NCBI RefSeq assembly: GCF_040438645.1 | Contig: NZ_CP159253.1 | Span: 186,001 to 250,000 of the forward strand | Direction: 5' to 3' | DNA length: 64,000 nucleotides | Source: Mesorhizobium sp. WSM2240 | GTDB taxonomy: Bacteria > Pseudomonadota > Alphaproteobacteria > Rhizobiales > Rhizobiaceae | Part shown: piece after piece, positions 54,266-62,897 of the stretch | How the letters are laid out: every line of letters starts with the position of its first letter | Position numbering within the stretch: the stretch's first letter is position 1 | Notes under the pieces: model-generated | The model's input: only the letters and a program-made list of their open reading frames with translations | Told to the model about the DNA's origin: nothing | The model's database searches: none | Program-made: the position numbers and the translations under genes

Positions 54266-56980
54266 TCATGACAGCAATCCTTTGAAGATACCGTTTCCGG
54301 CCGCGAGTGTCGCGTGCGTTCCGTCTTCCACCAGTTCTCCACCGTGAAAAACGATTACGCGGTCGAACAGTTGCGCCATTGCTGGATTTGCCAGGACCCA
54401 GACGATGGCCGGATTGCGGCCGTCGCGCTTCGCTTCCTCGAGCACGTTGCGTACGATCTGGTCCTGCGCTCGCTGGTCCAGCGCCGACAGCGGCCGGTTG
54501 AGGATCAGGAAATCGGCGCGCTTGAGCATCGCGCGTGCCAGATCCAGCTTCTGCCGCTGCGCTCCCGTCAGCCGCCTTCCGCCGACGCCAACATTGAATT
54601 CGAGGCCGATGCCCAGCACCTCGTCGTAAAGACCGAGCTCGTCGAGGATTTCGCGCACGATCGCGCGGATGCGCTCCGGCCCGTCCGGCTGGTTATGGCC
54701 GATGCGCCCGAACAGGACATTGTCCATCAGGCTGGCCGCGGTGCTGAAGCGCATGGGGTCGTAGCGCTCGATGGCGCCTGCCAATTCCTTCGGCAGGCCC
54801 TCATAGAAGCGGCTGCGAGCTTCGACGATCCTCGCCATTAGATCATCGGTCAGCAGGCCGAAACGATGCCGAGGCTCGATATAGGCGAAGCTCAGCATGA
54901 TGATCTGTGCACGATCCTGCTCGGAAACCGTGGCGTAGCTGCGCCCTTTGAGTTTCTGCAGCAGCACCTTATAGCCCGGGATTTCGTCGGCGGTCATGAA
55001 GGCGAGCTGCTGGAAGAACGGATGGTCGGGCGGCAGATCGCTGAACAGCTCGATGGCGTTGCCGGCAATCTCCAGGCCCATATTGTAGAGTACTTCGTCG
55101 AGCCCGGCCGACTTCAGCACCGATAGGAAATACGGGTTGGAGGCCAGCGCCTTGTCGGCGAGTTCCGGTCCTGTCGCAGTGCCGAATAGCAGGTTCTCAC
55201 CAACCGTTGCCTGCTGGTTGTATGCCCCCGGCTCGAACGGAACGACCAGTCCGCTCACCCCTTCGGCCGCAACGCGTTCGCGCAGCGCCAGCCGCAATTC
55301 CACGATGCGGTCGACGATCTCGGCATGGCGCGACGGATCGACCGATGCGCGCAGCCCGAGATCCAATATGTCCCGCGACAAGGCCACCGCCTCGAGCACC
55401 GGCCTTATCATCAGCAATATGTCGTCCGGGCCTGTGGCTCCGGCCGCTGCATAGTCGACCCAGTCGCTGTTCACGTCGAAATCCGGGTTGCCGGCCATGC
55501 GCGCTTCCCCGACCTCCCAATGGCGCTGCGATGCTTGTTCGCCTTCATAGACCGTCGGCGTCAGCGGCGCGTGCTTGAGGCCGTACAGCAGATTATCGCG
55601 CAGCGTTCCCTGCGAAAGAAACGCGTCGGACGAGGCATAGGCCATACGCCGCCCCACCACCGATTCCGGCAATTCGAGAAGGTCTGTGCCGCCGATGGCG
55701 ATCCTGCCGCTTTCGGGCCAGATCAGCCGCGCCAACGCTTCGGCGAAGACCTCCGCGCCGCCCGCGGCGGTTCCGACCACGGCCACCGTCTCGCCCGGCT
55801 TGATCTGCACCGAGACGTGCTCGAGCAGCTTTGCGCCGCTGTCGTCTATCAGCGACAGATTGACGGCGGCGATCGGCGCATCCAGCGCGGGGACGCTTTC
55901 CGCCGACACGGCGTGGATGCGTGCATCCACGATTTGGTCGATGCTGAACTGCTCGACCACCTGCGCATACTTGACCTGCACGTCCTGGCGTGCCTGGTCC
56001 CAGTCGATCAGGTCCTTCATCGGACCGGGCAAATCCTTGTAGGCGCCGATCACCGCCACGAGCTGCCCGACATCAAGGCGGCCCTGCAGCGCCAGATAGC
56101 CGCCGATCAGATAGAACAGGAACGGAGTAACCTGCGCCAGGAAGTTGTTGATGAACTTGACCAGGAATTTCCATTGGTAAAGGTCGTAGCGGATCTTGAA
56201 GATGCGGCCGAGCCGTGCGGCGATGTCGGCGCGCTCAAAATTGGACGTGTCATGTATGTGGATGGCGCCGATGCCGTCGACAATCTCGCCGACCCGGCCC
56301 GAAAGCTGCCGTGCGGTAAGTTGCCGCTCGCGGCCGAGCTGGATCAGCCTGCGCCGCATTCTGGGGATGATGCCGAGCTGGATCGTGACGATCACCAGCG
56401 CGACCAGCCCGAGCCAGAAGTTCTGGAGCATGATGAACAGCATCGCCGTCAGCGCCTGCCCGCCAAGCAGGGCTGGCTGCACGAAGGCGTCGCCGATGAA
56501 GCCTCCGAGAGGCTCGACCTCGTCCTTCACCATGCTCGCGATTTCGGCGGATTTCACCCGCTTGAACTGGTGGGGCGGAAATCTGAGCACGAGATCGACG
56601 AGTTCGAAGCGGATGCGCCGCAGCATCCTTTCGCCGAGGCGGCCTTTGTAGGTGTTGATGTAGAGCTTGAACAGGCCGTTAACGATGACCAGGATCAGGA
56701 ACACCATGCTGAGCGCGAAAAGCGTCTGTTCGCGGTCGAGAGGTATTCCGGGGAAGAGCACGGTTTCGCCGAGGAACGGAAGATCGTAGGCGGCCCGAAG
56801 GAATGGCTGGGTGGTGCCGGGGGACTCGAAGCCCTGGCCCTGTATCGGCCCGTTGACGATCAGCTTTGGCAGGTTGAACGACATGTAGAACGGGATCATC
56901 GATACCGCGACAACGCCCAGTATCCAGAGCTGCTGCTTCCAGGTATGCGTCCAGATATAGCGGGCCAGGCTTTGTTCCAT
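54266..56980 (-). CDS. ABC-exporter-like membrane protein with degenerate (pseudo-ATPase) nucleotide-binding domain
   Basis: A 904-residue protein. Residues 1-330 are a six-helix type I exporter domain. The nucleotide-binding domain follows, but key residues are lost: Walker A is GTAAGGAE (403-410, no Lys), the Q-loop Gln is Ser (ASSDAFLSQGT, near 450), the signature is LTGAQ (804-808), Walker B ends LILN-R (Asp to Asn, catalytic Glu to Arg, 825-829), and the H-loop His is Asn865 (LANP). The D-loop SALD is kept. About 280 extra residues lie between Q-loop and signature, with three NLLYG/NLLFG/NVLFG-like segments. ATP hydrolysis is therefore unlikely. I chose the ATG at 56980. Confidence 0.8.
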   Translation of the reverse strand: MEQSLARYIWTHTWKQQLWILGVVAVSMIPFYMSFNLPKLIVNGPIQGQGFESPGTTQPFLRAAYDLPFLGETVLFPGIPLDREQTLFALSMVFLILVIVNGLFKLYINTYKGRLGERMLRRIRFELVDLVLRFPPHQFKRVKSAEIASMVKDEVEPLGGFIGDAFVQPALLGGQALTAMLFIMLQNFWLGLVALVIVTIQLGIIPRMRRRLIQLGRERQLTARQLSGRVGEIVDGIGAIHIHDTSNFERADIAARLGRIFKIRYDLYQWKFLVKFINNFLAQVTPFLFYLIGGYLALQGRLDVGQLVAVIGAYKDLPGPMKDLIDWDQARQDVQVKYAQVVEQFSIDQIVDARIHAVSAESVPALDAPIAAVNLSLIDDSGAKLLEHVSVQIKPGETVAVVGTAAGGAEVFAEALARLIWPESGRIAIGGTDLLELPESVVGRRMAYASSDAFLSQGTLRDNLLYGLKHAPLTPTVYEGEQASQRHWEVGEARMAGNPDFDVNSDWVDYAAAGATGPDDILLMIRPVLEAVALSRDILDLGLRASVDPSRHAEIVDRIVELRLALRERVAAEGVSGLVVPFEPGAYNQQATVGENLLFGTATGPELADKALASNPYFLSVLKSAGLDEVLYNMGLEIAGNAIELFSDLPPDHPFFQQLAFMTADEIPGYKVLLQKLKGRSYATVSEQDRAQIIMLSFAYIEPRHRFGLLTDDLMARIVEARSRFYEGLPKELAGAIERYDPMRFSTAASLMDNVLFGRIGHNQPDGPERIRAIVREILDELGLYDEVLGIGLEFNVGVGGRRLTGAQRQKLDLARAMLKRADFLILNRPLSALDQRAQDQIVRNVLEEAKRDGRNPAIVWVLANPAMAQLFDRVIVFHGGELVEDGTHATLAAGNGIFKGLLS

Positions 56981-56988
56981 GGGCGAGC

Positions 56989-57582
56989 TCAGGCCGCTGA
57001 ACCGGAGGGATGAAGCACGTGGAAGCGCCGCCTGGCATATGGCGTGGCGGCGATCTCCGGATCTTCGAGCTTGAGTTCGAAGCTGCAATGGCTGGTGAGC
57101 GTCGGGCGCGAAAGGATTGCTGGAACCTGCGAGGCCGCGCGGTCCAGCTCCGGGGTGTAGTCGATGACCACCACGCTGGCATTGTCGACCAGTGAGAACA
57201 TGAGTTCGCCAAGCGGTTCGCGCCTGCCGAAGGGCTTAAGTGAATAGCCGAGCAGCACTAGGCCATAGCTGCGCGGCGCAAGGTCGAGTTCGACGTCCTG
57301 GAATTTGCGGGCGATGTGGCGCACGCGGCAAGGGCGGCCATTGAGTTCTTCCGCCTCGTATTCGGCGGTCTTCGGGTCGATCGAGGTGACCGACAGGGGC
57401 GCGTGGGTGAGATAACCGGTGATCGGTCGCCTGTGCCCGCCGATCTCGAGCACATGCGGACAATCGCGCACAAAATGCGCCGCCAGCACCTGGCGTATGG
57501 CGGCGGCGGGACCGGACAGATGCGGCAGGTCCTGTCCGGCGCCGTCGGATGGCGGAACGGCTTCGAACGGCTTCAAATTCAT
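56989..57582 (-). CDS. class I SAM methyltransferase-like protein
   Basis: A 197-residue protein. A motif-I-like segment is present (HVLEIGGHRRPITGYL), followed by SIDPKTAEYEAEE. SYGLVLLGYSLKP and VVVIDYTPELDRA fit later strands of the fold. The family is uncertain and there is no signal peptide. I chose the ATG at 57582; a GTG at 57606 is an alternative. It is followed 8 bases later by the pseudo-ATPase ABC gene and is probably first in that operon. It is divergent from the other methyltransferase-like gene. Confidence 0.65.
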   Translation of the reverse strand: MNLKPFEAVPPSDGAGQDLPHLSGPAAAIRQVLAAHFVRDCPHVLEIGGHRRPITGYLTHAPLSVTSIDPKTAEYEAEELNGRPCRVRHIARKFQDVELDLAPRSYGLVLLGYSLKPFGRREPLGELMFSLVDNASVVVIDYTPELDRAASQVPAILSRPTLTSHCSFELKLEDPEIAATPYARRRFHVLHPSGSAA

Positions 57583-57638
57583 ATGGTCAGATTGCGTTGG
57601 TTGCACCCCGGATGGCTGAAGCTTACAACACGTGCATC

Positions 57639-58307
57639 ATGGACGCCACCCAGACCGATCCCGGCGCCGACTGGCGCGAGACAGCCTTCGATCTGACCCG
57701 CGGAATCGCCGCCTACTGCGGCTGTTCGCTGGTCGGCGGCCTCGCGAAGGTCATCGCAAAGCACCCGCAGGCCGATCTCGGCAACGCCTTCAACCACAAG
57801 CAGGTCGCCTGCAAATTGTGGGCGCGAGACAAGCTTTTCGAAAGCTGCGGCGGTCGATTCGGCAACGTCTGGATCGTCGGCGGCTGGTATGGCGTGCTGG
57901 CGGCAATGCTCTTCGACGATCCCCGTTTCAACATCGGCGCCATCGAAAGCATCGACATTGATCCGGGCGTGGCCGAAGTGGCAGGCACGCTGAATGCGCG
58001 CTGGACTGATCGCTTCCGCGCCACGACAGGGGACATGTACACGCTCGACTATGTCGGCAGCCGGCCCGACCTCGTCGTCAACACCAGTTGCGAGCACATC
58101 GCCGATCTTCGCGCCTGGCTTGCGCTATTGCCGCCGGGCACGCGCGTCCTGCTCCAGTCCAACGACTATTTCAGCGAGCCGACGCACATCGCCTGCGTGC
58201 CCTCGCTGGAAGCCTTCGAGAAGCTGGCCGGCCTCAGCGAGATCGCGTTTGCCGGCGCGCTGCCGATGAAGAAATACACAAGGTTCATGCTGATCGGCAG
58301 GGTTTGA
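57639..58307 (+). CDS. class I SAM methyltransferase-like protein
   Basis: A 222-residue protein. VWIVGGWYGVLAAMLF is motif I, followed by IESIDIDPGVAEVA and LVVNTSCEHI, which fits a Rossmann-type methyltransferase. The start is uncertain: ATG 57639 is used, with ATG 57612 as alternative, and neither has a good ribosome-binding site. It is divergent from the methyltransferase/ABC operon. The C-terminal MKKYTRFMLIG is consistent with the last strand of the fold. Substrate unknown. Confidence 0.65.
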   Translation: MDATQTDPGADWRETAFDLTRGIAAYCGCSLVGGLAKVIAKHPQADLGNAFNHKQVACKLWARDKLFESCGGRFGNVWIVGGWYGVLAAMLFDDPRFNIGAIESIDIDPGVAEVAGTLNARWTDRFRATTGDMYTLDYVGSRPDLVVNTSCEHIADLRAWLALLPPGTRVLLQSNDYFSEPTHIACVPSLEAFEKLAGLSEIAFAGALPMKKYTRFMLIGRV

Positions 58308-58378
58308 GCATCATCCCGGACCGAAGGTCCGCGCAGCGAAAAGTTGCAGATTTTTGGGCAGATCATGCGGCTAAAAAT
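58308..58378. repeat. RIME-like intergenic palindromic element
   Basis: The spacer after the methyltransferase gene starts AGCATCATCC, contains a perfect hairpin CGGACC-GAA-GGTCCG (58317-58331), an A/T-rich middle (GCGAAAAGTTGCAG) and ends GATCATGCGGC. This arrangement resembles the mosaic palindromic repeats (RIME) scattered between rhizobial genes. A terminator role for the methyltransferase transcript is possible. Confidence 0.4.
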
Positions 58379-58382
58379 TCGG

Positions 58383-59513
58383 CTACAGCAATCTCCGCAG
58401 CACCAGGGCGGACTTGCGCGCCCCATCGAGATCCAGCGCATGGCGCGGCGGGCGTGGCTTGGCCAGCGCCGCTTCGATCGCGCCGGCCAGCAGCGCCGGC
58501 GTCAGTCCGCTCTCGCTGACGATCGAGGTGAGCCCGAGCCGCTCCAGTCGCTCGGCGCGCACTTCCTGCTCGGTCTCGCCGCCGGCCGCGAACGGTACAA
58601 GCAGAGACCGGCAGCCGGCGCGCAGTATGTCGCAGACTGTGTTGTAGCCCGCCTGCGAAACCGATAGCCGCGCGCCGCCGAGCAGGCCGGCGAAATCCTT
58701 GCGGAACCTGAAGACTTCGAGACTCTCCGGCGCCGATGCTACCGCCGCGTCGAACTCGCCTTGCGGCAGGTTCGGCCCGGTGATCAGCCCCCATTTGCCT
58801 GGCTCCGGCAGCAGTTTCGCGGCTTCCACCGCCGTTCGGGCGAGTTCGCCGCCCGCCGCGCCGCCACCGGCCGAGATCAGCACGTCGAAATTTTCCGCCG
58901 CGGGTTCGGGCTCGGGGCCGGCGACGAGGCCGGTATAGGCGATCTTCTCCGAAAAGCCGGCGGCCAGCGGAAATGTCTCGTCCAGCCTGGCGAAAGCAGG
59001 ATCGCCATGCACCATAACCAGGTCGAAATACCGGTCGATAAGTTCGGCGCTTTCCTCGTTCCGTCCCGGCTTCACCCGCTCCTGCAGGATGTCGCGAACC
59101 GACGTCACCAGGCGCGGCCTCGGCTTGGCCGCCGCGATGGCGTCAAGCAGCGGCCGCAGTTCGAAGAGCATCTGGCGGCGGCCGAATGGGAACGCCTCGA
59201 TGATCACGATATCTGGCCGTATTTCGGTAAACAGCGACAGCAGTACATCGCGCCGTCGCGCCTTGAACTCGTCGTCGACGGGATTGCCGTCGAGATCTGT
59301 CAGGCCGGAAAATCCCTGGTCGCCCGACGTCACCGCGGGCAATGGGACGTGGGTCACGCCCGGTCCGGGAAATCCTGCCACGGGCGTTCCGCCCGTCACC
59401 ACGGTGACGGCGAAGCCATCTTCGGCGAGTGCAGTCGCCACCCGGCTCGCCCGCGCCAGATGGCCGATGCCGAGCAGGTGCTGGACGTAGAACAGGATGC
59501 GGGGCTGCGTCAT
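58383..59513 (-). CDS. MurG-like GT-B glycosyltransferase
   Basis: A 376-residue protein. ILFYVQHLLGIGHLARASRVA at the N-terminus and LSVSQAGYNTVCDILRAGCRSLLVPF near residue 290 are the acceptor and UDP-sugar-donor motifs of MurG-like enzymes. DVLISAGGGAAGGEL is the inter-domain Gly-rich loop. ATG 59513 overlaps the stop of the upstream GT4 gene (ATGA). It is the last of three coupled glycosyltransferase genes read on the minus strand. The acceptor is unknown. Confidence 0.8.
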   Translation of the reverse strand: MTQPRILFYVQHLLGIGHLARASRVATALAEDGFAVTVVTGGTPVAGFPGPGVTHVPLPAVTSGDQGFSGLTDLDGNPVDDEFKARRRDVLLSLFTEIRPDIVIIEAFPFGRRQMLFELRPLLDAIAAAKPRPRLVTSVRDILQERVKPGRNEESAELIDRYFDLVMVHGDPAFARLDETFPLAAGFSEKIAYTGLVAGPEPEPAAENFDVLISAGGGAAGGELARTAVEAAKLLPEPGKWGLITGPNLPQGEFDAAVASAPESLEVFRFRKDFAGLLGGARLSVSQAGYNTVCDILRAGCRSLLVPFAAGGETEQEVRAERLERLGLTSIVSESGLTPALLAGAIEAALAKPRPPRHALDLDGARKSALVLRRLL

Positions 59514-60757
59514 GGCTGTCTGCGCCACTCCTCCTCGAACAATGCCTCGAGCTGCCGGATGCTCGACATGTGGTCGAAATATCCTCGCACGCGTTTTTCA
59601 GCCGCTTCGCCGAGGCGTTTTCTCAACGCAGGATCGCGGATCGCGCGCTCCAACGCTCCGGCAAGCGGGGCGGGATCGTCGGGCGGCACGACCAGCCCGT
59701 TTTCACCGTCGGCCAGGAGTTCCGGCACGCCTGAAACGTCGGTGGAAACGCAAGTGAGTTTCTGGCTCGCCGCCTCGACCAGAACGTTGGGCAGCCCGTC
59801 CCGGTCGCCGTCGGCGGCTATCCGGCAGGCCAGCGCAAAAATGTCGGCGCGGCGATAATGCTCCAGCACCTCTTCTTGCGCCAGCGCGCCTTTCCATGTG
59901 ACGCGGCCGGCAATGCCCAGTTCCTCGGCCAGCACCTTGAGCCGGTCCAGTTGCTCGCCGCCGCCAATATGCTCGAAGCGCCACGAAAGATCGCCGGGCA
60001 GCAGCGCCAGCGCCCGAAGTAGCGTATCGTAGCCCTTTTTCTCCACGGCCCGGCCGACGCTGACCAGCACCACCGGGTCGGCAGGGGCTGAACCATCGCG
60101 CTCGGGCCGCTTGCCGTCAAACGGCCCGAAGCGGGCGAGGTCGAGCCCGTGGTAGCTGAGATGCACACGGCCCTTGCCGCCCGCCAGCGCCTTGAGGTGC
60201 TCGAAGCCGGTCCGGGTGCAGGTCACCACCCAGCGCGCCGAGGCGAGCTTGCCGGCGAGTTCCCAGTCGGGCGAGGTCCAGATGTCCTTGGCATGCGCCG
60301 AGCAGGTCCATGGCACGCCCCTGAGCAGGCTGGCATAGGCCGTCACCGAAGCCGGCGTGTGGATGAAATGTGCGTGCAGCCATTCGGCCTCGCCCGGCCA
60401 TTCCGCCGCCAGTACCAGCGCCTGGCCGAAGCGGCGGAAGCGGTTGCGCGTGCGGTCGCGCCGCAGATCCGAGACGAAGGCCCGCGCCGCGCGCAAAAAG
60501 GCCGGTCTGGGCAGGCAGGCGAGCAGCGCGCGCAGAACCCGCCAGGGCTCTTCATGCAGATATTCGGGAAGGTAGTGGACCGGCGCCCTGATCTCGTCAT
60601 GCACGGGGTGCCGCTTGGCGTCGGTCGGCCGCCGCAGCGCTACCAGCACCAGTTCCAGCCCGGCGCGCTCCAGCCCGAGCAATTCCTGCGCGATGAAGGT
60701 TTCCGACAGGCGCGGATAGCCCTTCAGCACCACGGCGATCTTGCGTCTGGCAGGCAA
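59510..60757 (-). CDS. glycosyltransferase family 4 protein
   Basis: A 415-residue GT-B enzyme beginning KIAVVLKGYPRLSETFIAQE, a pattern of colanic-acid-type family 4 glycosyltransferases. The donor site is around DRDGLPNVLVEAASQKLTCV, followed by GVPELLADGENGLVVP. The start is TTG at 60757, 3 bases after the upstream stop; no ATG fits. The middle gene of the three-gene glycosyltransferase operon, it is coupled to the MurG-like gene by a 4-base overlap. Confidence 0.82.
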   Translation of the reverse strand: MPARRKIAVVLKGYPRLSETFIAQELLGLERAGLELVLVALRRPTDAKRHPVHDEIRAPVHYLPEYLHEEPWRVLRALLACLPRPAFLRAARAFVSDLRRDRTRNRFRRFGQALVLAAEWPGEAEWLHAHFIHTPASVTAYASLLRGVPWTCSAHAKDIWTSPDWELAGKLASARWVVTCTRTGFEHLKALAGGKGRVHLSYHGLDLARFGPFDGKRPERDGSAPADPVVLVSVGRAVEKKGYDTLLRALALLPGDLSWRFEHIGGGEQLDRLKVLAEELGIAGRVTWKGALAQEEVLEHYRRADIFALACRIAADGDRDGLPNVLVEAASQKLTCVSTDVSGVPELLADGENGLVVPPDDPAPLAGALERAIRDPALRKRLGEAAEKRVRGYFDHMSSIRQLEALFEEEWRRQP

Positions 60758-60760
60758 ATG

Positions 60761-61975
60761 TCAGCTCGCGCTTTCGACGACCGAGAAATGAGGGCGCGAG
60801 CGCTCGTCGAGCCAGTTGCCGACAATTTCGGAGATGTTGACGAGGCCGCCGAGTCGGAGGTCGGGACTGCTCCTGGAAGGCGCGGGGCGGCCGGGCAGGG
60901 CCTTCAGCGCCTCGGCGAAGCGCCTGGAATCTTCTGCCTCTTCCGGCAGCAGCATCTCGATGAGCCCGAGTTCGGCGGCGCGGCGGGCGCGGATCAGCTG
61001 CTCCTCGCGCGGGCTGACACGGGGCACGATCAGCGCCGGCTTGTCGAACGACAGGATCTCGCAATAGGTGTTGTAGCCGCCCATCGCCACCACCGCCTTG
61101 GCGCCCGCGATCAGTTCTTCCATGCGGTTGTCGAACTCGATGATCCTGATGTGCGGCACCTTGGCGCCCTTGTTGATCAGCTTGCGCCGTTTGCGGGCCG
61201 GCATATACGGACCGAGCACGACCAGCGCCTTGTGCTGCAGGCTGGGGTCCTCGCGATAGGCGTCTATGACATTGTGGATGAGGTCGGCCCCGTCACCGCC
61301 GCCGCCGGTGGTCACGAGGATGTATTCGCCGTCAGGCCGATGGTCCGGCATCTCGTCATGCGACAGGCTTCTCTGCAGAAAGCCGACGAAGTTCATCTTG
61401 GCGCGTACGCCGGGCGGCACCTCCAGCCCGGTCAGCGGATCGTAGAAATCCGGCGGGCCGTAAACCCAGACCATGTCATAGAAGCGGTCGATCTTGCGCA
61501 TCGTGTCGCTTTTCTTCCATTCCGCGTCGAGCAGGTGCGGCGCGTCCATCACCTCGCGCAGGCCGAGCACCAGCGTGGTGCCGCGCGTCTTCAGGTATGA
61601 CAGCGTCTCCTCCACCTCGCCGCGCAGCCCCATGGGCTCCTTGTCGACAATGAAGATATCGGGCTGGAAGGTTTCGGCGGTGTGGCGGATGATCGATTGA
61701 CGCATTTTCAGCGTCTCGTGCAGGTCCATGTGCTGGGCAAGCGAGGTGTATTCGCCGTTGCGCAGCTTGATGACGCTGGGGATCTTCACGAAGTCGACGC
61801 GCGCCCGATAGTCGAACGCACCGGCAATGGTCGCGCCCGAGATGATCAGCACGTTCAGCCCGCGATAATCCTCGACCAGCGAGTGGGCGATGGTGCGGCA
61901 GCGCCGCAAATGCCCGAGCCCGAAAGTGTCGTGGCTGTACATGAGGATCCGAGCGTCTTCAAAGCGCCGCATCAT
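60761..61975 (-). CDS. glycosyltransferase, family 28/MurG-like
   Basis: A 404-residue GT-B protein. It begins with ILMYSHDTFGLGHLRRCRTIA; the GxGHLRR loop is typical of this group. VVAMGGYNTYCEILSFDKPAL is the donor-binding region. VTTGGGGDGADLI lies at the domain junction. ATG 61975 or 61972 starts it. First gene of the glycosyltransferase operon, it is followed 3 bases later by the GT4 gene. Three co-translated glycosyltransferases suggest a short oligosaccharide or polymer unit. Confidence 0.8.
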   Translation of the reverse strand: MMRRFEDARILMYSHDTFGLGHLRRCRTIAHSLVEDYRGLNVLIISGATIAGAFDYRARVDFVKIPSVIKLRNGEYTSLAQHMDLHETLKMRQSIIRHTAETFQPDIFIVDKEPMGLRGEVEETLSYLKTRGTTLVLGLREVMDAPHLLDAEWKKSDTMRKIDRFYDMVWVYGPPDFYDPLTGLEVPPGVRAKMNFVGFLQRSLSHDEMPDHRPDGEYILVTTGGGGDGADLIHNVIDAYREDPSLQHKALVVLGPYMPARKRRKLINKGAKVPHIRIIEFDNRMEELIAGAKAVVAMGGYNTYCEILSFDKPALIVPRVSPREEQLIRARRAAELGLIEMLLPEEAEDSRRFAEALKALPGRPAPSRSSPDLRLGGLVNISEIVGNWLDERSRPHFSVVESAS

Positions 61976-62326
61976 ACCAAATCGTCCTCAATTTGGCCCT
62001 GCGGCCGTCTCTTCAAAAAGCCCGGTAGGGTTCACTATACCGCATGTGCCCGTCTGGTCCACTACCGCAGGCCGGCTTTGCGCCGGGCGGCGGCACTGAC
62101 GGGTCAGCGGAGGGCGAAATTCACCGGGCATGACAAACAATCGATGAAACGCAACGCGGAAAGAGCCGGTCAGGTAGAGACGGCATCGCCCGGAATCAAC
62201 CGGCAATCGCTGCTACGTGCGGTGCCGGTGGCAGATTGCCCCGGAAATGCAACGAGATAGCCGCAGGGATTTTTTTCAGTTCACGACCTACCTCGCTTTG
62301 TCGGCGGCGATGGCGTAAGAGCGGCG
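61976..62326. other. divergent intergenic region
   Basis: A 351-base region between the glycosyltransferase operon (-) and the DUF982 gene (+), likely holding both promoters. It contains a short 38-codon ORF (ATG near 62143) with no ribosome-binding site or domain. An A/T-rich tract near 62269-62283 could be part of the DUF982 promoter. No RNA gene recognised. Confidence 0.45.
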
Positions 62327-62584
62327 ATGAAACAAGAACGCTTTGAAGTGCCGCTCACCGTGAAATCCGGCGATGCCGGCGAAAACCTGGTGCTGCGGAC
62401 GGCCCGCGAGGCCTCCGATTACCTGCTCAACAAATGGCCGGGAAAGAAAAGTCCCAAGCACCGCGCTGCGCTGCAGGCCTGTCACGACGCCGTTGCCGGC
62501 GACAAGCCGGCCATGACCGCTCGGCGCGCATTTCTCGCTGCGGCGCGCGAAGCCGACGTGCTGGTCAACGACAAGGCGCCCTGA
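62327..62584 (+). CDS. DUF982 domain protein
   Basis: An 85-residue soluble protein. RTAREASDYLLNKWPG, followed by AALQACHDAVAGDKPAMTARRAFLAAA (shown in part), is the DUF982 pattern, found almost only in Rhizobiales, often in multiple copies. Function is unknown. It supports the assignment of the window to this order. No operon partner is apparent. Confidence 0.85.
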   Translation: MKQERFEVPLTVKSGDAGENLVLRTAREASDYLLNKWPGKKSPKHRAALQACHDAVAGDKPAMTARRAFLAAAREADVLVNDKAP

Positions 62585-62638
62585 CCTGTAGCTCAATCTG
62601 GCCGGCGGAACCTGCCGTCACCTCCCAGCCGACCTTCT

Positions 62639-62836
62639 TCAGGAGGCCTTGTTGCGCGCCCGCTTCGGTGTTGCCGGCTTGTCGGCCTGTTCGAGGCGCT
62701 CGGCCTTTTCCTTTTCGAGCCGAAGCTCCCTGAGGCGCGCGGTCTTCTTCTGACGCGCAGCCAGTTCGGTGTTCATGATCTGGCGCGCCGCCGAATCGGT
62801 CCTGGCGCTCTTCTGTTCGCCCGCGATTGGCTTCAT
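62639..62836 (-). CDS. small basic helical protein, unknown
   Basis: A 65-residue lysine/arginine-rich protein (for example AARQKKTARLRELRLEKEKA), probably a single long helix. ATG 62836 has AAGGA about 8 bases upstream, which supports a real gene. The frame upstream to 62971 is not convincing. It is co-directional with the next small basic protein gene and may share its transcript. No named domain is recognised. Confidence 0.55.
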   Translation of the reverse strand: MKPIAGEQKSARTDSAARQIMNTELAARQKKTARLRELRLEKEKAERLEQADKPATPKRARNKAS

Positions 62837-62897
62837 GTCGCTAATCCTTGCCGGTTGTTTCCGTCGAATGCCGAAGCGATGAGCTCGGCGGCTGGCG

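Noticed and set aside
55325..57013. 562-codon plus-strand ORF opposite the pseudo-ATPase ABC gene
   Set aside because: No domain or ribosome-binding site. The minus-strand frame has a membrane domain and an ABC-like order, so this is a shadow.
60149..61600. 483-codon plus-strand ORF opposite two glycosyltransferases
   Set aside because: Antisense, Arg/His-rich, no motif; a shadow frame.
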